Shown here: one piece after another, positions 14,891 through 22,395 of the stretch
How the letters are laid out: every line of letters begins with the position of its first letter
Numbering within the stretch: position 1 is the stretch's first letter
Source: Dehalococcoidia bacterium
Lineage (GTDB): Bacteria; Chloroflexota; Dehalococcoidia; UBA3495
NCBI GenBank assembly: GCA_030753265.1
Contig: JASMCQ010000063.1
Span: 1 to 22,433, forward strand
Direction: 5' to 3'
Length of the DNA: 22,433 nt
Translations under genes and position numbers: made by a program
The notes under the pieces: model-generated
What the model was told of the DNA's origin: nothing
The model's database searches: none
The model's input: the letters and a program-made list of their open reading frames with translations, nothing else

Positions 14891-15108
14891 CTCAGTCAAC
14901 TTGATCGTTACAGGATGTCACCCCCAGCGAGGCGAGGGGCCGCCGGCGCCGGCCTCTTCCACGTCACACCGAGCAGAGCAAGGGGCCTCAGGTCCTGTCC
15001 GGTACGGGCTACAGATACGCGACCTCCCGCCGGCGCGAGCCCGAGCCCGGTTCACAATCTCGGCCTGAGATTCCTCGCCCCAGTTCCACCTGGCCTCAGA
15101 ATGACATG
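14891..15108. repeat. Palindromic/TIR repeat family, degenerate copy D
   Basis: CTCAGTCAACTT (14891-14902) equals the inner part of the copy-C terminal repeat, and is followed by AGGATGTCA as in copy C read in reverse. The far side has CCTGAGATTCCTCGCCCC and CTCAGAATGACAT (to about 15108). The middle is enlarged and eroded compared with copy C. Confidence 0.6.
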
Positions 15109-15129
15109 AATAAAGGCCCAATGAGAAAC

Positions 15130-15160
15130 TTGACACGAGAATATCTGCGATTCGTTCAAT
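15130..15160 (+). promoter_or_regulatory. Possible separate promoter of ispF-cysS
   Basis: Perfect TTGACA at 15130-15135 and TTCAAT at 15155-15160, with a long 19-nt spacer. It would uncouple ispF-cysS from ispD. Confidence 0.33.
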
Positions 15161-15198
15161 ACATGACACCCCGGACATGACACACCGGGCCTCACGAC

Positions 15199-15699
15199 AT
15201 GCCTGAAAGAACACCGTTCGACTTCCGGGTGGGCATCGGCTTCGACTCCCACCCCCTGGTGTCCGGCCGCCGGTTGGTGCTGGGCGGGGTCCACATCCCC
15301 CACCACCTGGGACTGGCCGGCCACAGCGACGGCGATGTTCTGGTGCACGCCATGATGGACGCCTTGCTGGGGGCCGCCGGCCTGGGGGACAAGGGCTCCC
15401 AGTTCCCGTCCACCGACCCCCGGTACAAGGACATTTCCAGCTTGCTCCTCCTGTCCACGGTGGCGGAGATGGTCCGGGCCGATGGTTGGCGCATATCCAA
15501 CGTCGATGCTACAATACTGGCGCAAAAACCCAGGCTTGGAACCTTTGTTCAGACCATGCGAGACCAGGCGGGCACGGCCCTCTCGATACCCCCGGCACGC
15601 GTCGGCATCAAGGCCACCACCACCGATTACCTGGGGTTCATCGGCAGAGAAGAGGGCATCGCCGCTTGCGCGGTAGCATCACTAGTAACGGAGCTATGA
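15199..15699 (+). CDS. ispF: 2-C-methyl-D-erythritol 2,4-cyclodiphosphate synthase (166 aa)
   Basis: IspF cyclises CDP-ME 2-phosphate to MEcPP with loss of CMP in the MEP pathway; it is a homotrimer with Zn2+ and Mg2+ at subunit interfaces. Expected zinc ligands are Asp16 and His18 (GIGFDSHPL) and His42 (GHSDGDVLVHAMMDALLG). The C-terminal signature is TTTDYLGFIGREEGIAA (140-156). Asp143 replaces the usual Glu (E. coli Glu135) that binds the second metal, a conservative but uncommon change. Normal length. The ATG has no clear ribosome-binding site. The stop TGA overlaps the cysS ATG as ATGA, so translation is likely coupled. Confidence 0.94.
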   Translation: MPERTPFDFRVGIGFDSHPLVSGRRLVLGGVHIPHHLGLAGHSDGDVLVHAMMDALLGAAGLGDKGSQFPSTDPRYKDISSLLLLSTVAEMVRADGWRISNVDATILAQKPRLGTFVQTMRDQAGTALSIPPARVGIKATTTDYLGFIGREEGIAACAVASLVTEL

Positions 15700-17066
15700 G
15701 GCTTTACAACACCCTGGCCGGTACCGCCCAAGAATTCACCCCCGCGGACGGAAAGAACGTCAAGATGTACGTCTGCGGTGTTACTCCCTACTCGTCCACC
15801 CACGTGGGCCACGCCCTCAGCTACGTTGTCTTCGACGTGCTGCGCCGGTACCTGGAGTACCTGGGATACTCGGTGCGCCACGTTCAGAACTTCACCGACG
15901 TGGACGACAAGATAATCCAGAGGGCCCAGGAACGGGGCATGGGCGTTGAGGAACTGGCCGACCAGTACATCGACGAGTTCTACCACACCATGGACGCCCT
16001 CAACATTCAGCGCGCCCATGTCTATCCTCGGGCCACCCAGGAGATCACGCCCATCATCGCCACCATCGAGGGCCTGGTGGACAAGGACTACGCCTACCAA
16101 TCCGGGAGCGACGTCTACTTTCGGGTCGCCCGAGGCGAGGGCTACGGCAAGCTGAGCCACCGCACCCTGGACGGCATGATGGCCGGCGCCAGGGTGGAAG
16201 TGGACCGGCAGAAAGAAAACCCCATGGATTTCGTGCTGTGGAAGGGGGCCAAGCCGGGAGAGCCGGCGTGGGACAGCCCCTGGGGTCTGGGACGCCCCGG
16301 CTGGCACATCGAGTGCACCAGCATGTCGCTGACTTATCTGGGCGAAGAGCTGGACATCCACGGCGGCGGCGCGGACCTGATCTTTCCCCACCATGAGAAC
16401 GAGATCGCCCAGAGCGAAGCTTTCACCGGCCGGGAGCCCTTCTCCCGCCACTGGGTCCACAACGGGCTGCTCCAACTGGGCCGGGACAAGATGAGCAAGA
16501 GCCTGGGCAACCTGGTATCGGTGGAGGAAGCCCTGGATCGCTTCGACCCCGATTCCATTCGCCTCTACTTCCTCGGCTCCCACTACCGCAGCCGGCTATC
16601 CTACAGCGACGATGACTGTGCCGCCACCCAACGGGGCATGGGACGCCTCCGAGAAGCCCTCGACAGACCCAGCGGGGGCGCCGAACCCCTGGACCCAAGC
16701 TCCTTTCAACAGCGGTTCTTCGAGGCGATGGACGATGACCTGAACACGCCGCGGGCCGTGGCCGCACTCTTCGACCTGTCCCGGGAGATCAACCGCTACT
16801 GCGCCGTGAAGGACGTCACCGCCGCTCAGGACTGCCTCCGCAACCTGGGCGGCCTCTTGGGGCTGACCTTCAAAGACCTGGCCCCGGAAGACGGAGACCG
16901 TCCGGTGGCCGAGCCCTTCATCCAGCTTCTGCTGGACACCCGCGCCGAGCTGCGGAAGGCCAAGCAATACGCCCTGGCCGACCAGATTCGGGAAGGCCTG
17001 GACCGCCACGGAGTGACGGTGGAGGACACCCCCGAGGGGGCCCAGTGGCAGTTCCGGCCCCAGTAA
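15696..17066 (+). CDS. cysS: Cysteinyl-tRNA synthetase (456 aa)
   Basis: It charges tRNA-Cys with cysteine. The class I HIGH motif is HVGH (36-39) and the KMSKS motif is intact (264-268). The zinc site that recognises the cysteine thiol matches E. coli C28/C209/H234/E238 as Cys27 (MYVCGVTPY), Cys206 (WHIECTSMS), His231 and Glu235 (FPHHENE). A DALR-type helical C-terminal part follows (AMDDDLNTPRAVAALFDL), and length is normal. ATG at 15696 overlaps the ispF stop by four bases; the open frame extends upstream to 15486 only as a shadow of ispF. The start MRLYNTLAG is the canonical family N-terminus. Confidence 0.97.
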   Translation: MRLYNTLAGTAQEFTPADGKNVKMYVCGVTPYSSTHVGHALSYVVFDVLRRYLEYLGYSVRHVQNFTDVDDKIIQRAQERGMGVEELADQYIDEFYHTMDALNIQRAHVYPRATQEITPIIATIEGLVDKDYAYQSGSDVYFRVARGEGYGKLSHRTLDGMMAGARVEVDRQKENPMDFVLWKGAKPGEPAWDSPWGLGRPGWHIECTSMSLTYLGEELDIHGGGADLIFPHHENEIAQSEAFTGREPFSRHWVHNGLLQLGRDKMSKSLGNLVSVEEALDRFDPDSIRLYFLGSHYRSRLSYSDDDCAATQRGMGRLREALDRPSGGAEPLDPSSFQQRFFEAMDDDLNTPRAVAALFDLSREINRYCAVKDVTAAQDCLRNLGGLLGLTFKDLAPEDGDRPVAEPFIQLLLDTRAELRKAKQYALADQIREGLDRHGVTVEDTPEGAQWQFRPQ

Positions 17067-17135
17067 CAAGGTTCCGGCCCTTCGTTTTAGACCCAGGATC
17101 AATAAGCAGCCCGCTCAAGAGCAACCGGGAAGCCC

Positions 17136-18524
17136 GTGCTGGATAGCTTAACCACCCAATCCCTCGCCGATATCGTCGGGCAGGCCAACCTGCTGACCGG
17201 CCCCTACGACCTCGACCGGTATTCCGCCGACGCCTTGACCCCCTTCCGGGCCTTTGGCGCCGAGGGGGCCTTCGACCGGCTGGCCGACGCCGTGGTCCGG
17301 CCCAACTCGACCAAAGAGGTATCGGAGATCGTGGCCCTGGCCGTCCGGCAGCAGACGCCGCTGGTCCCCTACGGGGGTGGCACCGGTGTCATGGGCGGCA
17401 CCATCCCGGTGCGGGGCGGCATCATCGTCGACCTGGGAAGGATGAACCGGGTTCTCTCGATCAATCCCACCGACCTGACCGCCGAGGTCGAAGCGGGCCT
17501 GGTGCTGCAAGACCTGGAGGAGAAGCTGGCGGAACGCGGCCTCATGCCCGGCCACGACCCGTACAGCCTTCCCATCGCCACCGTCGGCGGGGCCATCTCG
17601 ACCAACGGGGTGGGCTACCGCGCGGCGGCCCACGGTCCAATGGGGCAACAGGTCGTGGCGCTGGAGGTGGTGCTGCCCGACGGCCGGGTCATGGCCACCC
17701 GGCCGGTGCCCAAGTACTCCTCGGGCCCCAACCTGAACCACCTGTTTATCGGCGCCGAGGGCGTCTTCGGCATCATCACCAAGGCCACGGTCCAAGTCTA
17801 CCGGGTTCCGGAAGCCCAGGCCTTCGTCTCCGCCTCTTTCGATAGCTTCGACCAGGGGTTCGCCGCCGCCGCCGAGCTGCTGGCCCTGGGGATTCGCCCG
17901 GCCCTGTTCGACCTGACCGAGGAGGACGATGGCATTCAACTATTCCTTCTCTTCGAGGGCTTCCGGGAGGGAGTAGCGGCCCAGGAGCAGCGGTCGATGC
18001 AGGTCTGCCTGGGTTTCGAGGGCCGGGCCACCGGCTCGGGGCCGACGCTGGCCTACTGGAAGGACCGCCACCAGTCAGGGCTGACCTACAAGAGCACCGC
18101 CCTGGGATTGCCGCGCCAGGTCCGCTGGGACCGGATGGGCCAGCACGCCTTCGATTACCTGCACCTGAGCTTACCCATCTCCAAGGTGCTGGAATACCGG
18201 AGGCGATGCGGCGAGATCATGGCCGGCAGCGGCGTGAGGGTCACCGAGTACTCCATCTGGAGCCGTCCGGAGCTGTTTTCCATGCTGCTGGTGGCCGAAC
18301 CCGGCGCCGGCGGCGGCTTCCGTGACAACCTGGCCCGGGTGGTGGAGCATGTCTTGTCCCTGGCTCAAGACATGGGCGGCGTGATGGAGTACTGCCACGG
18401 GGTCGGGGTGAAGCTCAACCACCTGCTGGCGCGGGAGATGGGCGTGGGGCACGATGTCCTGAAGGCGTTGAAGCAGACCCTGGACCCGGCCAACATCATG
18501 AATCCCGGCAAGCTGGGTCTGTAG
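17136..18524 (+). CDS. FAD-binding oxidoreductase, GlcD/D-lactate dehydrogenase-like (462 aa)
   Basis: VAO/PCMH-type flavoenzyme of the GlcD / D-lactate dehydrogenase / alkyl-DHAP synthase group, which oxidise 2-hydroxyacids or related substrates. The FAD-binding domain (about 40-230) shows RPNSTKEVSEIV, PYGGGTGVMGG (the pyrophosphate loop), VDLGRMNRVLSINP and ATVGGAISTNGVGYRAAAHG. The C-terminal substrate/cap domain ends CHGVGVKLNHLL (the usual His-Gly pair) and PANIMNPGKLGL, the hallmark terminus. No iron-sulfur domain is attached and no GlcE/GlcF partner is next to it. GTG start at 17136 has only a weak GGGAAG. The substrate is unknown; a D-2-hydroxyacid dehydrogenase lies 1.5 kb away. Confidence 0.9.
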   Translation: MLDSLTTQSLADIVGQANLLTGPYDLDRYSADALTPFRAFGAEGAFDRLADAVVRPNSTKEVSEIVALAVRQQTPLVPYGGGTGVMGGTIPVRGGIIVDLGRMNRVLSINPTDLTAEVEAGLVLQDLEEKLAERGLMPGHDPYSLPIATVGGAISTNGVGYRAAAHGPMGQQVVALEVVLPDGRVMATRPVPKYSSGPNLNHLFIGAEGVFGIITKATVQVYRVPEAQAFVSASFDSFDQGFAAAAELLALGIRPALFDLTEEDDGIQLFLLFEGFREGVAAQEQRSMQVCLGFEGRATGSGPTLAYWKDRHQSGLTYKSTALGLPRQVRWDRMGQHAFDYLHLSLPISKVLEYRRRCGEIMAGSGVRVTEYSIWSRPELFSMLLVAEPGAGGGFRDNLARVVEHVLSLAQDMGGVMEYCHGVGVKLNHLLAREMGVGHDVLKALKQTLDPANIMNPGKLGL

Positions 18525-18643
18525 GCAGGCCGGGGAACGTTGTCGTCCAAAGTGGGGCCAAGTTCGCGGGGCCGCTTGATTATGTCTGATTGGGTGAATT
18601 CGGGAGGGGGAACTGACCCTGCGCTCCCGGTTGCTTGCCGCGC

Positions 18644-19603
18644 CTAGAAAGGCAACTCCTGGCCGATGCCCTGTTCTTTAGCCTTGCGGTAGACCAACTG
18701 GGCCGCCGCTATGTCCTCCAGGGCCACTCCCTGGGACTCGAACAGGGTAATGGCATCTTCGGAAGGCCGGCCCGGCACCCGGCCCGCGACCACGTCCTGA
18801 AGCTCGTGGGCCTGGTCCCAGCGGAGTCTCCCCCTGGCCTCCGGCCAGATCAGGTCGCCGCACTCCGCCTTGGCCTGTTCCAGGTCGTCCACCACGATTA
18901 TCCCGGACCGGGTCACCACGGCCTCATCGACTTCCCGGCGCATCCAGTGGTTGCCGCCGGCGGCGTTGACGTGGGCGCCCGGAGCCAGCCACTCGCCTTC
19001 CAACACCGGTTCTCGGGCCGAGGTGACGGCCACGACGATCTCGACGCCGTCGACGCAGGCCGCCGCGCTATCCACCGCCACCACCTCTAGCCCCAACTGT
19101 TGGCTCATCTTGGTCGCGAACTCTTCCCGCCGCTCCTGGCGCCGGCTGAAGACCCGCGCCTGGCGGATGGTCCGGACCGCGCACACCGCCTCCAGCTGAG
19201 TACGGGCCTGAAAGCCGGAGCCGATGACGCCCACGCTGGCGGCTCCCTCTCGGGCCATGTACTGGGTAGCCAGGCCGGAGGCGGCCCCGGTGCGAATCTG
19301 GCCCAGCCGCCCACCTTCCATACAGGCCAGCAGCTCGCCGGTGTCGAAGTCGAAAAGGTTAACGATACTCTTGCTGCCCTTGGGCCCAGAGAAGGAGGGA
19401 TAGGCCTTGTAGCCGAAGACCCGGTGGCCGGCGTCCGCCGCCGCCATGAAGTGGAAGAAGCCGTTGGGCATACGAATGCGGGAGCGGGGCCTCAGCTCCG
19501 TCTGGCCGGCTCCGGCGTGGGCGAAGGCTTCGTCGAGCGCCTGGATACACTCCCCCATGGGCAGCAGTTGAACCACCTCTTTTTCGCTCAAAAACAGGGT
19601 CAT
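18644..19603 (-). CDS. Ornithine cyclodeaminase / mu-crystallin family protein (319 aa)
   Basis: NAD(P)-dependent enzymes of this family include ornithine cyclodeaminase, alanine dehydrogenase and ketimine reductases. The dinucleotide fold is marked by GVIGSGFQARTQLEA (125-139). Likely active-site residues are Lys66 (GYKAY), Arg104 (GQIRTGAASGLATQYMA) and Asp226 (MRREVDEAVV), which correspond to Lys69, Arg112 and Asp228 of the ornithine enzyme. GGNHW replaces the commoner GSN loop, so substrate may differ. Length is close to usual (~320-330). ATG at 19603 has GGAGG five bases upstream. It is divergent from the hydroxyacid dehydrogenase across a repeat-bearing spacer. Confidence 0.9.
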   Translation of the reverse strand: MTLFLSEKEVVQLLPMGECIQALDEAFAHAGAGQTELRPRSRIRMPNGFFHFMAAADAGHRVFGYKAYPSFSGPKGSKSIVNLFDFDTGELLACMEGGRLGQIRTGAASGLATQYMAREGAASVGVIGSGFQARTQLEAVCAVRTIRQARVFSRRQERREEFATKMSQQLGLEVVAVDSAAACVDGVEIVVAVTSAREPVLEGEWLAPGAHVNAAGGNHWMRREVDEAVVTRSGIIVVDDLEQAKAECGDLIWPEARGRLRWDQAHELQDVVAGRVPGRPSEDAITLFESQGVALEDIAAAQLVYRKAKEQGIGQELPF

Positions 19604-20031
19604 CCCGTCCTCCAGAGAATAGGGTTAGCTCCGGCCACCCACCGCGGAGATTGCGGTGGCTGCTCCCCTCTGCCAAGCGCCGGGGTTATGATATCAGCGC
19701 CCTCGAAGAGGCCCCGTCCGCCCGCATCTCGCCCCCGGAATTACCGACTGAAGAGTGGGAGAGAAGGGCAACCGCCGCTTTTTGGACCGGCCACCAAGTA
19801 TATCATCATGCCCACAACTGGAAAACGGCGGGCGGGCGGGCGGCTGCAAAAGCGAAACGTCGGCCAAAGCGTCGGCCGCCACGTTGGCGAAACCCGCTGC
19901 CATCAGCTACAATTGCGAAACCTACTGCCATCCGGTAGCATGGCGGCACCTGCCAACACCCGCCGCGTCGGCGAAACCTGCCGCCAACCGCTGCTATCGA
20001 GAATCCCACCACCAGGAGAAAGGTGGCCACC
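19604..20031. other. Divergent spacer with degenerate tandem repeats (~430 bp)
   Basis: Open frames here have no protein-like character. The right half is filled by a degenerate 28-bp tandem repeat (19887-19998); a G-rich run, CGGGCGGGCGGGCGG, lies at about 19829-19843. Confidence 0.6.
19887..19998. repeat. Degenerate 28-bp tandem repeat, four units
   Basis: Units start at 19887, 19915, 19943 and 19971, exactly 28 bp apart. Three begin GCGAAACCYRCYGCCA-like (GCGAAACCCGCTGCCA, GCGAAACCTACTGCCA, GCGAAACCTGCCGCCA); the third is diverged (GCGGCACCTGCCAACA). A partial unit, GCGAAACGTCGGCC, lies at 19852. The period is not a multiple of three and the units abut without spacers, so it is neither coding nor CRISPR. 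It ends about 33 bp before the dehydrogenase start. Confidence 0.72.
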
Positions 20032-21024
20032 ATGCCCAATCTCCGGGCGTTCGTCACTCGCCAGATCTTTCCGGAAGCCCTGGAGCTGATCGCCGGGGAG
20101 GCCCAGTTGGACGTGTGGCCCGGCGAGTCTCCACCCAGCCCGCAAGACCTCGCCGAACGGGTATCGAAAGTGGATGGAGTGCTGACCAACATCATGGACC
20201 GGGTGGACGCTTCATTGATGGACCAGGCCCCCCAGCTCAAGGTCATCAGCCAACTGGCCGTGGGACTGGACAACATCGACGTGGTCGAGGCGTCGCGGCA
20301 CCGCATCCTGGTGGGCTACACCCCGGGGGTCCTGTCCAAGGCCACGGCGGACGTTGGGTTCGCGCTGCTGCTGTCGGCCGCGCGCCGCATCGGCGAGTCC
20401 GACCGGTGGGTGCGGGCCGGCCGCTGGGAAATGCAGTTTCATCCAATGTACTGGTTGGGCGCCGAGGTCCACGACTCCACCCTGGGGATCGTGGGCCTGG
20501 GCCAGATCGGCCTGGAAATGGCGAAACGGGCCCGGGGCTTCGATATGAAGGTGGTCTACTACTCCCGCACCCGCAAGCCAGACCTAGAGGAGCGGTACGG
20601 CCTGGTGTTTGCCGATCCGCCCACGGTCCTGAGCACGGCCGACTTCATCTCGTTGCACGTGCCGCTGACGCCGGAAACCCGGCATTTCATCAGTGAGCGG
20701 GAAATACGCATGATGAAGCCCACCGCCATCCTCATCAACATGGCCCGGGGCCCGGTGGTAGACTCGAAAGCCCTCTACACCGCCCTCAGCGAGCGGTGGA
20801 TTCGGGCCGCGGCCCTGGACGTCACCGACCCGGAACCGATTTCCCCCGACGACCCGCTGCTGACCCTGGACAACATCATCATCACCCCTCACATCGGGAG
20901 TGCGTCCATCGCCTCCCGACGCGAGATGTGCCTGGTGGCCGCCCGCAACCTGGTCGCCGGGCTCAAGGGGGAGCGGCTGGAGCACTGCGCGAATCCGGAG
21001 CTGTACCCGGCCAAGGGGCTCTGA
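20032..21024 (+). CDS. D-2-hydroxyacid dehydrogenase, glyoxylate/hydroxypyruvate reductase-like (330 aa)
   Basis: NAD(P)H-dependent reduction of 2-oxoacids to D-2-hydroxyacids. Domain order is catalytic-NAD-catalytic. GLVGLGQIG-type loop (GIVGLGQIG, 152-160) binds the nucleotide. The catalytic triad is Arg239 (NMARGPVVD), Glu268 (VTDPEPIS) and His287 (ITPHIGSAS). LAVGLDNID and TPGVLSKATAD are typical of the GyaR/GRHPR branch. ATG at 20032 is preferred because AAAGGTGG precedes it by five bases; GTG at 20023 is an in-frame alternative adding three residues. It reads into a tRNA gene on the other strand ~215 bp downstream. Preferred substrate cannot be fixed. Confidence 0.93.
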   Translation: MPNLRAFVTRQIFPEALELIAGEAQLDVWPGESPPSPQDLAERVSKVDGVLTNIMDRVDASLMDQAPQLKVISQLAVGLDNIDVVEASRHRILVGYTPGVLSKATADVGFALLLSAARRIGESDRWVRAGRWEMQFHPMYWLGAEVHDSTLGIVGLGQIGLEMAKRARGFDMKVVYYSRTRKPDLEERYGLVFADPPTVLSTADFISLHVPLTPETRHFISEREIRMMKPTAILINMARGPVVDSKALYTALSERWIRAAALDVTDPEPISPDDPLLTLDNIIITPHIGSASIASRREMCLVAARNLVAGLKGERLEHCANPELYPAKGL

Positions 21025-21238
21025 CCCGGAGCGACTTCCCTTCCGGCAGCAACCTCGATTTCCGGTCCGGCAAAGCCGTCTTGAGGCTTTCGAAAGAAGA
21101 AGGGACCTGGAATTCCACTACACGACGCGGTGGCGGCGGCGAGCCACGGTTAGAGATGGTTTCGCAAAGACGTGGATCCGGGGGGACCGGGGGCGGTTAT
21201 GGGCTCGAAATCCGGATGAGACGTTAAAGGCGGTACGG

Positions 21239-21326
21239 CGGAGAGGGCGGGATTCGAACCCGCGAGAGGCGGTTAACCCCTACGCGATTTCCAGTCGCGC
21301 CCGTTCGGCCGCTCCGGCACCTCTCC
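21239..21326 (-). tRNA. tRNA-Ser (anticodon GGA)
   Basis: The minus strand folds as a class II tRNA of 88 nt. Acceptor stem is GGAGAGG with CCTCTCC and discriminator G. The anticodon stem CGCGA/TCGCG encloses loop CTGGAAA with anticodon GGA (reads UCC/UCU). A long variable arm follows (GGGGTTAACC region), then the T arm GCGGG-TTCGAAT-CCCGC. The 3' CCA is not encoded (CCG follows the discriminator), so it must be added by the CCA enzyme. It lies downstream of lepB on the same strand. Confidence 0.96.
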
Positions 21327-21533
21327 AGCACGGCGCGGCATTTAGAACCGGACCCAGGGCGGCACCCATTCGGGGCCTGCCGTTCCTCGGGTCTAGAATC
21401 CCATGTGGCGCCGCAGGTAATTATAGTCGGTGGCCGGTGGGGCTGTCCACCGGAAACCTGGAAGCGACTCCCAACAGGCCCCGGAGCGTGGCATTTTGCC
21501 GGTCAGTTGCGGCGGCGCCCGCTCCGGGCGGGC

Positions 21534-22142
21534 CTACCGGAACAGACCACCCACGGCGGAAGCGGTGCTGTTCAGCCATTGGGTTGCGGAGGTGGGCCAA
21601 TAGACGAGCCAGACTTTGCCCACCACGTTTTCCTCCGGCACCGCCCCCCAGGAGCGGGAATCGTTGCTCGCCCTCCGGTTATCCCCCAGCACGTAGTACT
21701 CCTTTTCCGCGATCCGTACCGGTGGCATCGTTGATCTGTCCTTGGCGGGCTGCCACGTCTCTTCCAGAGGTTCTCCATTGATGTATACTGTGCCCTCCCG
21801 GAGCGACACCTCTTCACCGGGAAGGGCGATTACCCGTTTGACGAAATCTTTTGCGGGGTTTTGGGGAAAATGGAACACGATCACTTCTCCCCGCTTGGGT
21901 GGATGAATGGCGAAGCGTCCGTCGGGCCGGTCCACCTTCCAGAAGGGGATGATCCGGGACAGGCGCTCCCGGTCAACCTGGAAATAGACCAGCTTATTGA
22001 CCAGCAGATACTGGCCCCCCTCCAGGGTCGGGTGCATGCTGGAACCGTCGACCCTGAAGTTTCTTACGGTGCTCTGGATCACCATGAACACCAGAAGGGC
22101 CAGAATGGCGGCTTCCACAATCTCTTTGATGAGGCGTGTCAT
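21534..22142 (-). CDS. lepB: Signal peptidase I (202 aa)
   Basis: Membrane serine protease that removes signal peptides from exported pre-proteins outside the cytoplasmic membrane. One N-terminal transmembrane helix (about 8-24, AAILALLVFMVIQ). Catalytic Ser35 lies in GSSMHPTL and catalytic Lys102 in DFVKRVIALPGE; box E is GDNRRASNDSRSWG (153-166). The single-span, short form is usual outside proteobacteria. ATG at 22142 begins MTRLIKEIVE; no strong ribosome-binding site is seen. A perfect TATAAT lies ~140 bp upstream on the same strand. Downstream on the same strand is tRNA-Ser. Confidence 0.95.
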   Translation of the reverse strand: MTRLIKEIVEAAILALLVFMVIQSTVRNFRVDGSSMHPTLEGGQYLLVNKLVYFQVDRERLSRIIPFWKVDRPDGRFAIHPPKRGEVIVFHFPQNPAKDFVKRVIALPGEEVSLREGTVYINGEPLEETWQPAKDRSTMPPVRIAEKEYYVLGDNRRASNDSRSWGAVPEENVVGKVWLVYWPTSATQWLNSTASAVGGLFR

Positions 22143-22234
22143 TGGAATGTTTTCTTGGCGTAAATGTTTGGCGAAACCGGTTTAGCCAAGCTTCGGATCT
22201 GGCTTCACCGGGTGGCCTTGGGCGGCAACCCAGG

Positions 22235-22250
22235 TGTACCCGCGGGTACA
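22235..22250. promoter_or_regulatory. Perfect 16-bp palindrome, possible operator
   Basis: TGTACCCGCGGGTACA is fully symmetric and lies between the divergent lepB and the gene starting at 22396. Its size fits a dimeric repressor site; no regulator can be named. Confidence 0.4.
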
Positions 22251-22279
22251 TGAAATCACGTTAAGATCATCCCAGTTGA

Positions 22280-22285
22280 ATTATA
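22280..22285 (-). promoter_or_regulatory. Possible -10 box for lepB
   Basis: Perfect TATAAT on the minus strand; the matching -35 is poor. The palindrome 22235-22250 would fall in the early transcript or just past the start site. Confidence 0.3.
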
Positions 22286-22395
22286 ACACCCACCATGGCG
22301 GTGGAATAACCGGGCCGGAGCGGCCCGTTGCCCTGGCCGGTCTTCCGGATGCCACCGGCCGGGCACAATAACAATCTTGCCGGGAGGACGTCGCG

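Larger units (their letters stand above)
14805..15198. other. Repeat-derived spacer between ispD and ispF (~390 bp)
   Basis: No supported gene. Several eroded repeat units occur: AGAGCGAAGGGTCTCAGG near 14840, the element 14891-15108, and GAGCAGAGCAAGGGGCCTCAGG near 14970-14990. A candidate promoter sits just before ispF. Confidence 0.65.

Noticed and set aside
15486..15695. N-terminal extension of cysteinyl-tRNA synthetase
   Set aside because: It is an out-of-frame reading of ispF; the canonical start is the ATGA overlap at 15696.
19852..19998. CRISPR array
   Set aside because: Units abut without spacers, differ strongly among themselves, number only four, and no cas genes are near.
20900..21781. 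293-codon plus-strand frame running from the dehydrogenase end over the tRNA into lepB
   Set aside because: It overlaps a certain tRNA and two certain genes and has arginine/proline-rich shadow composition.
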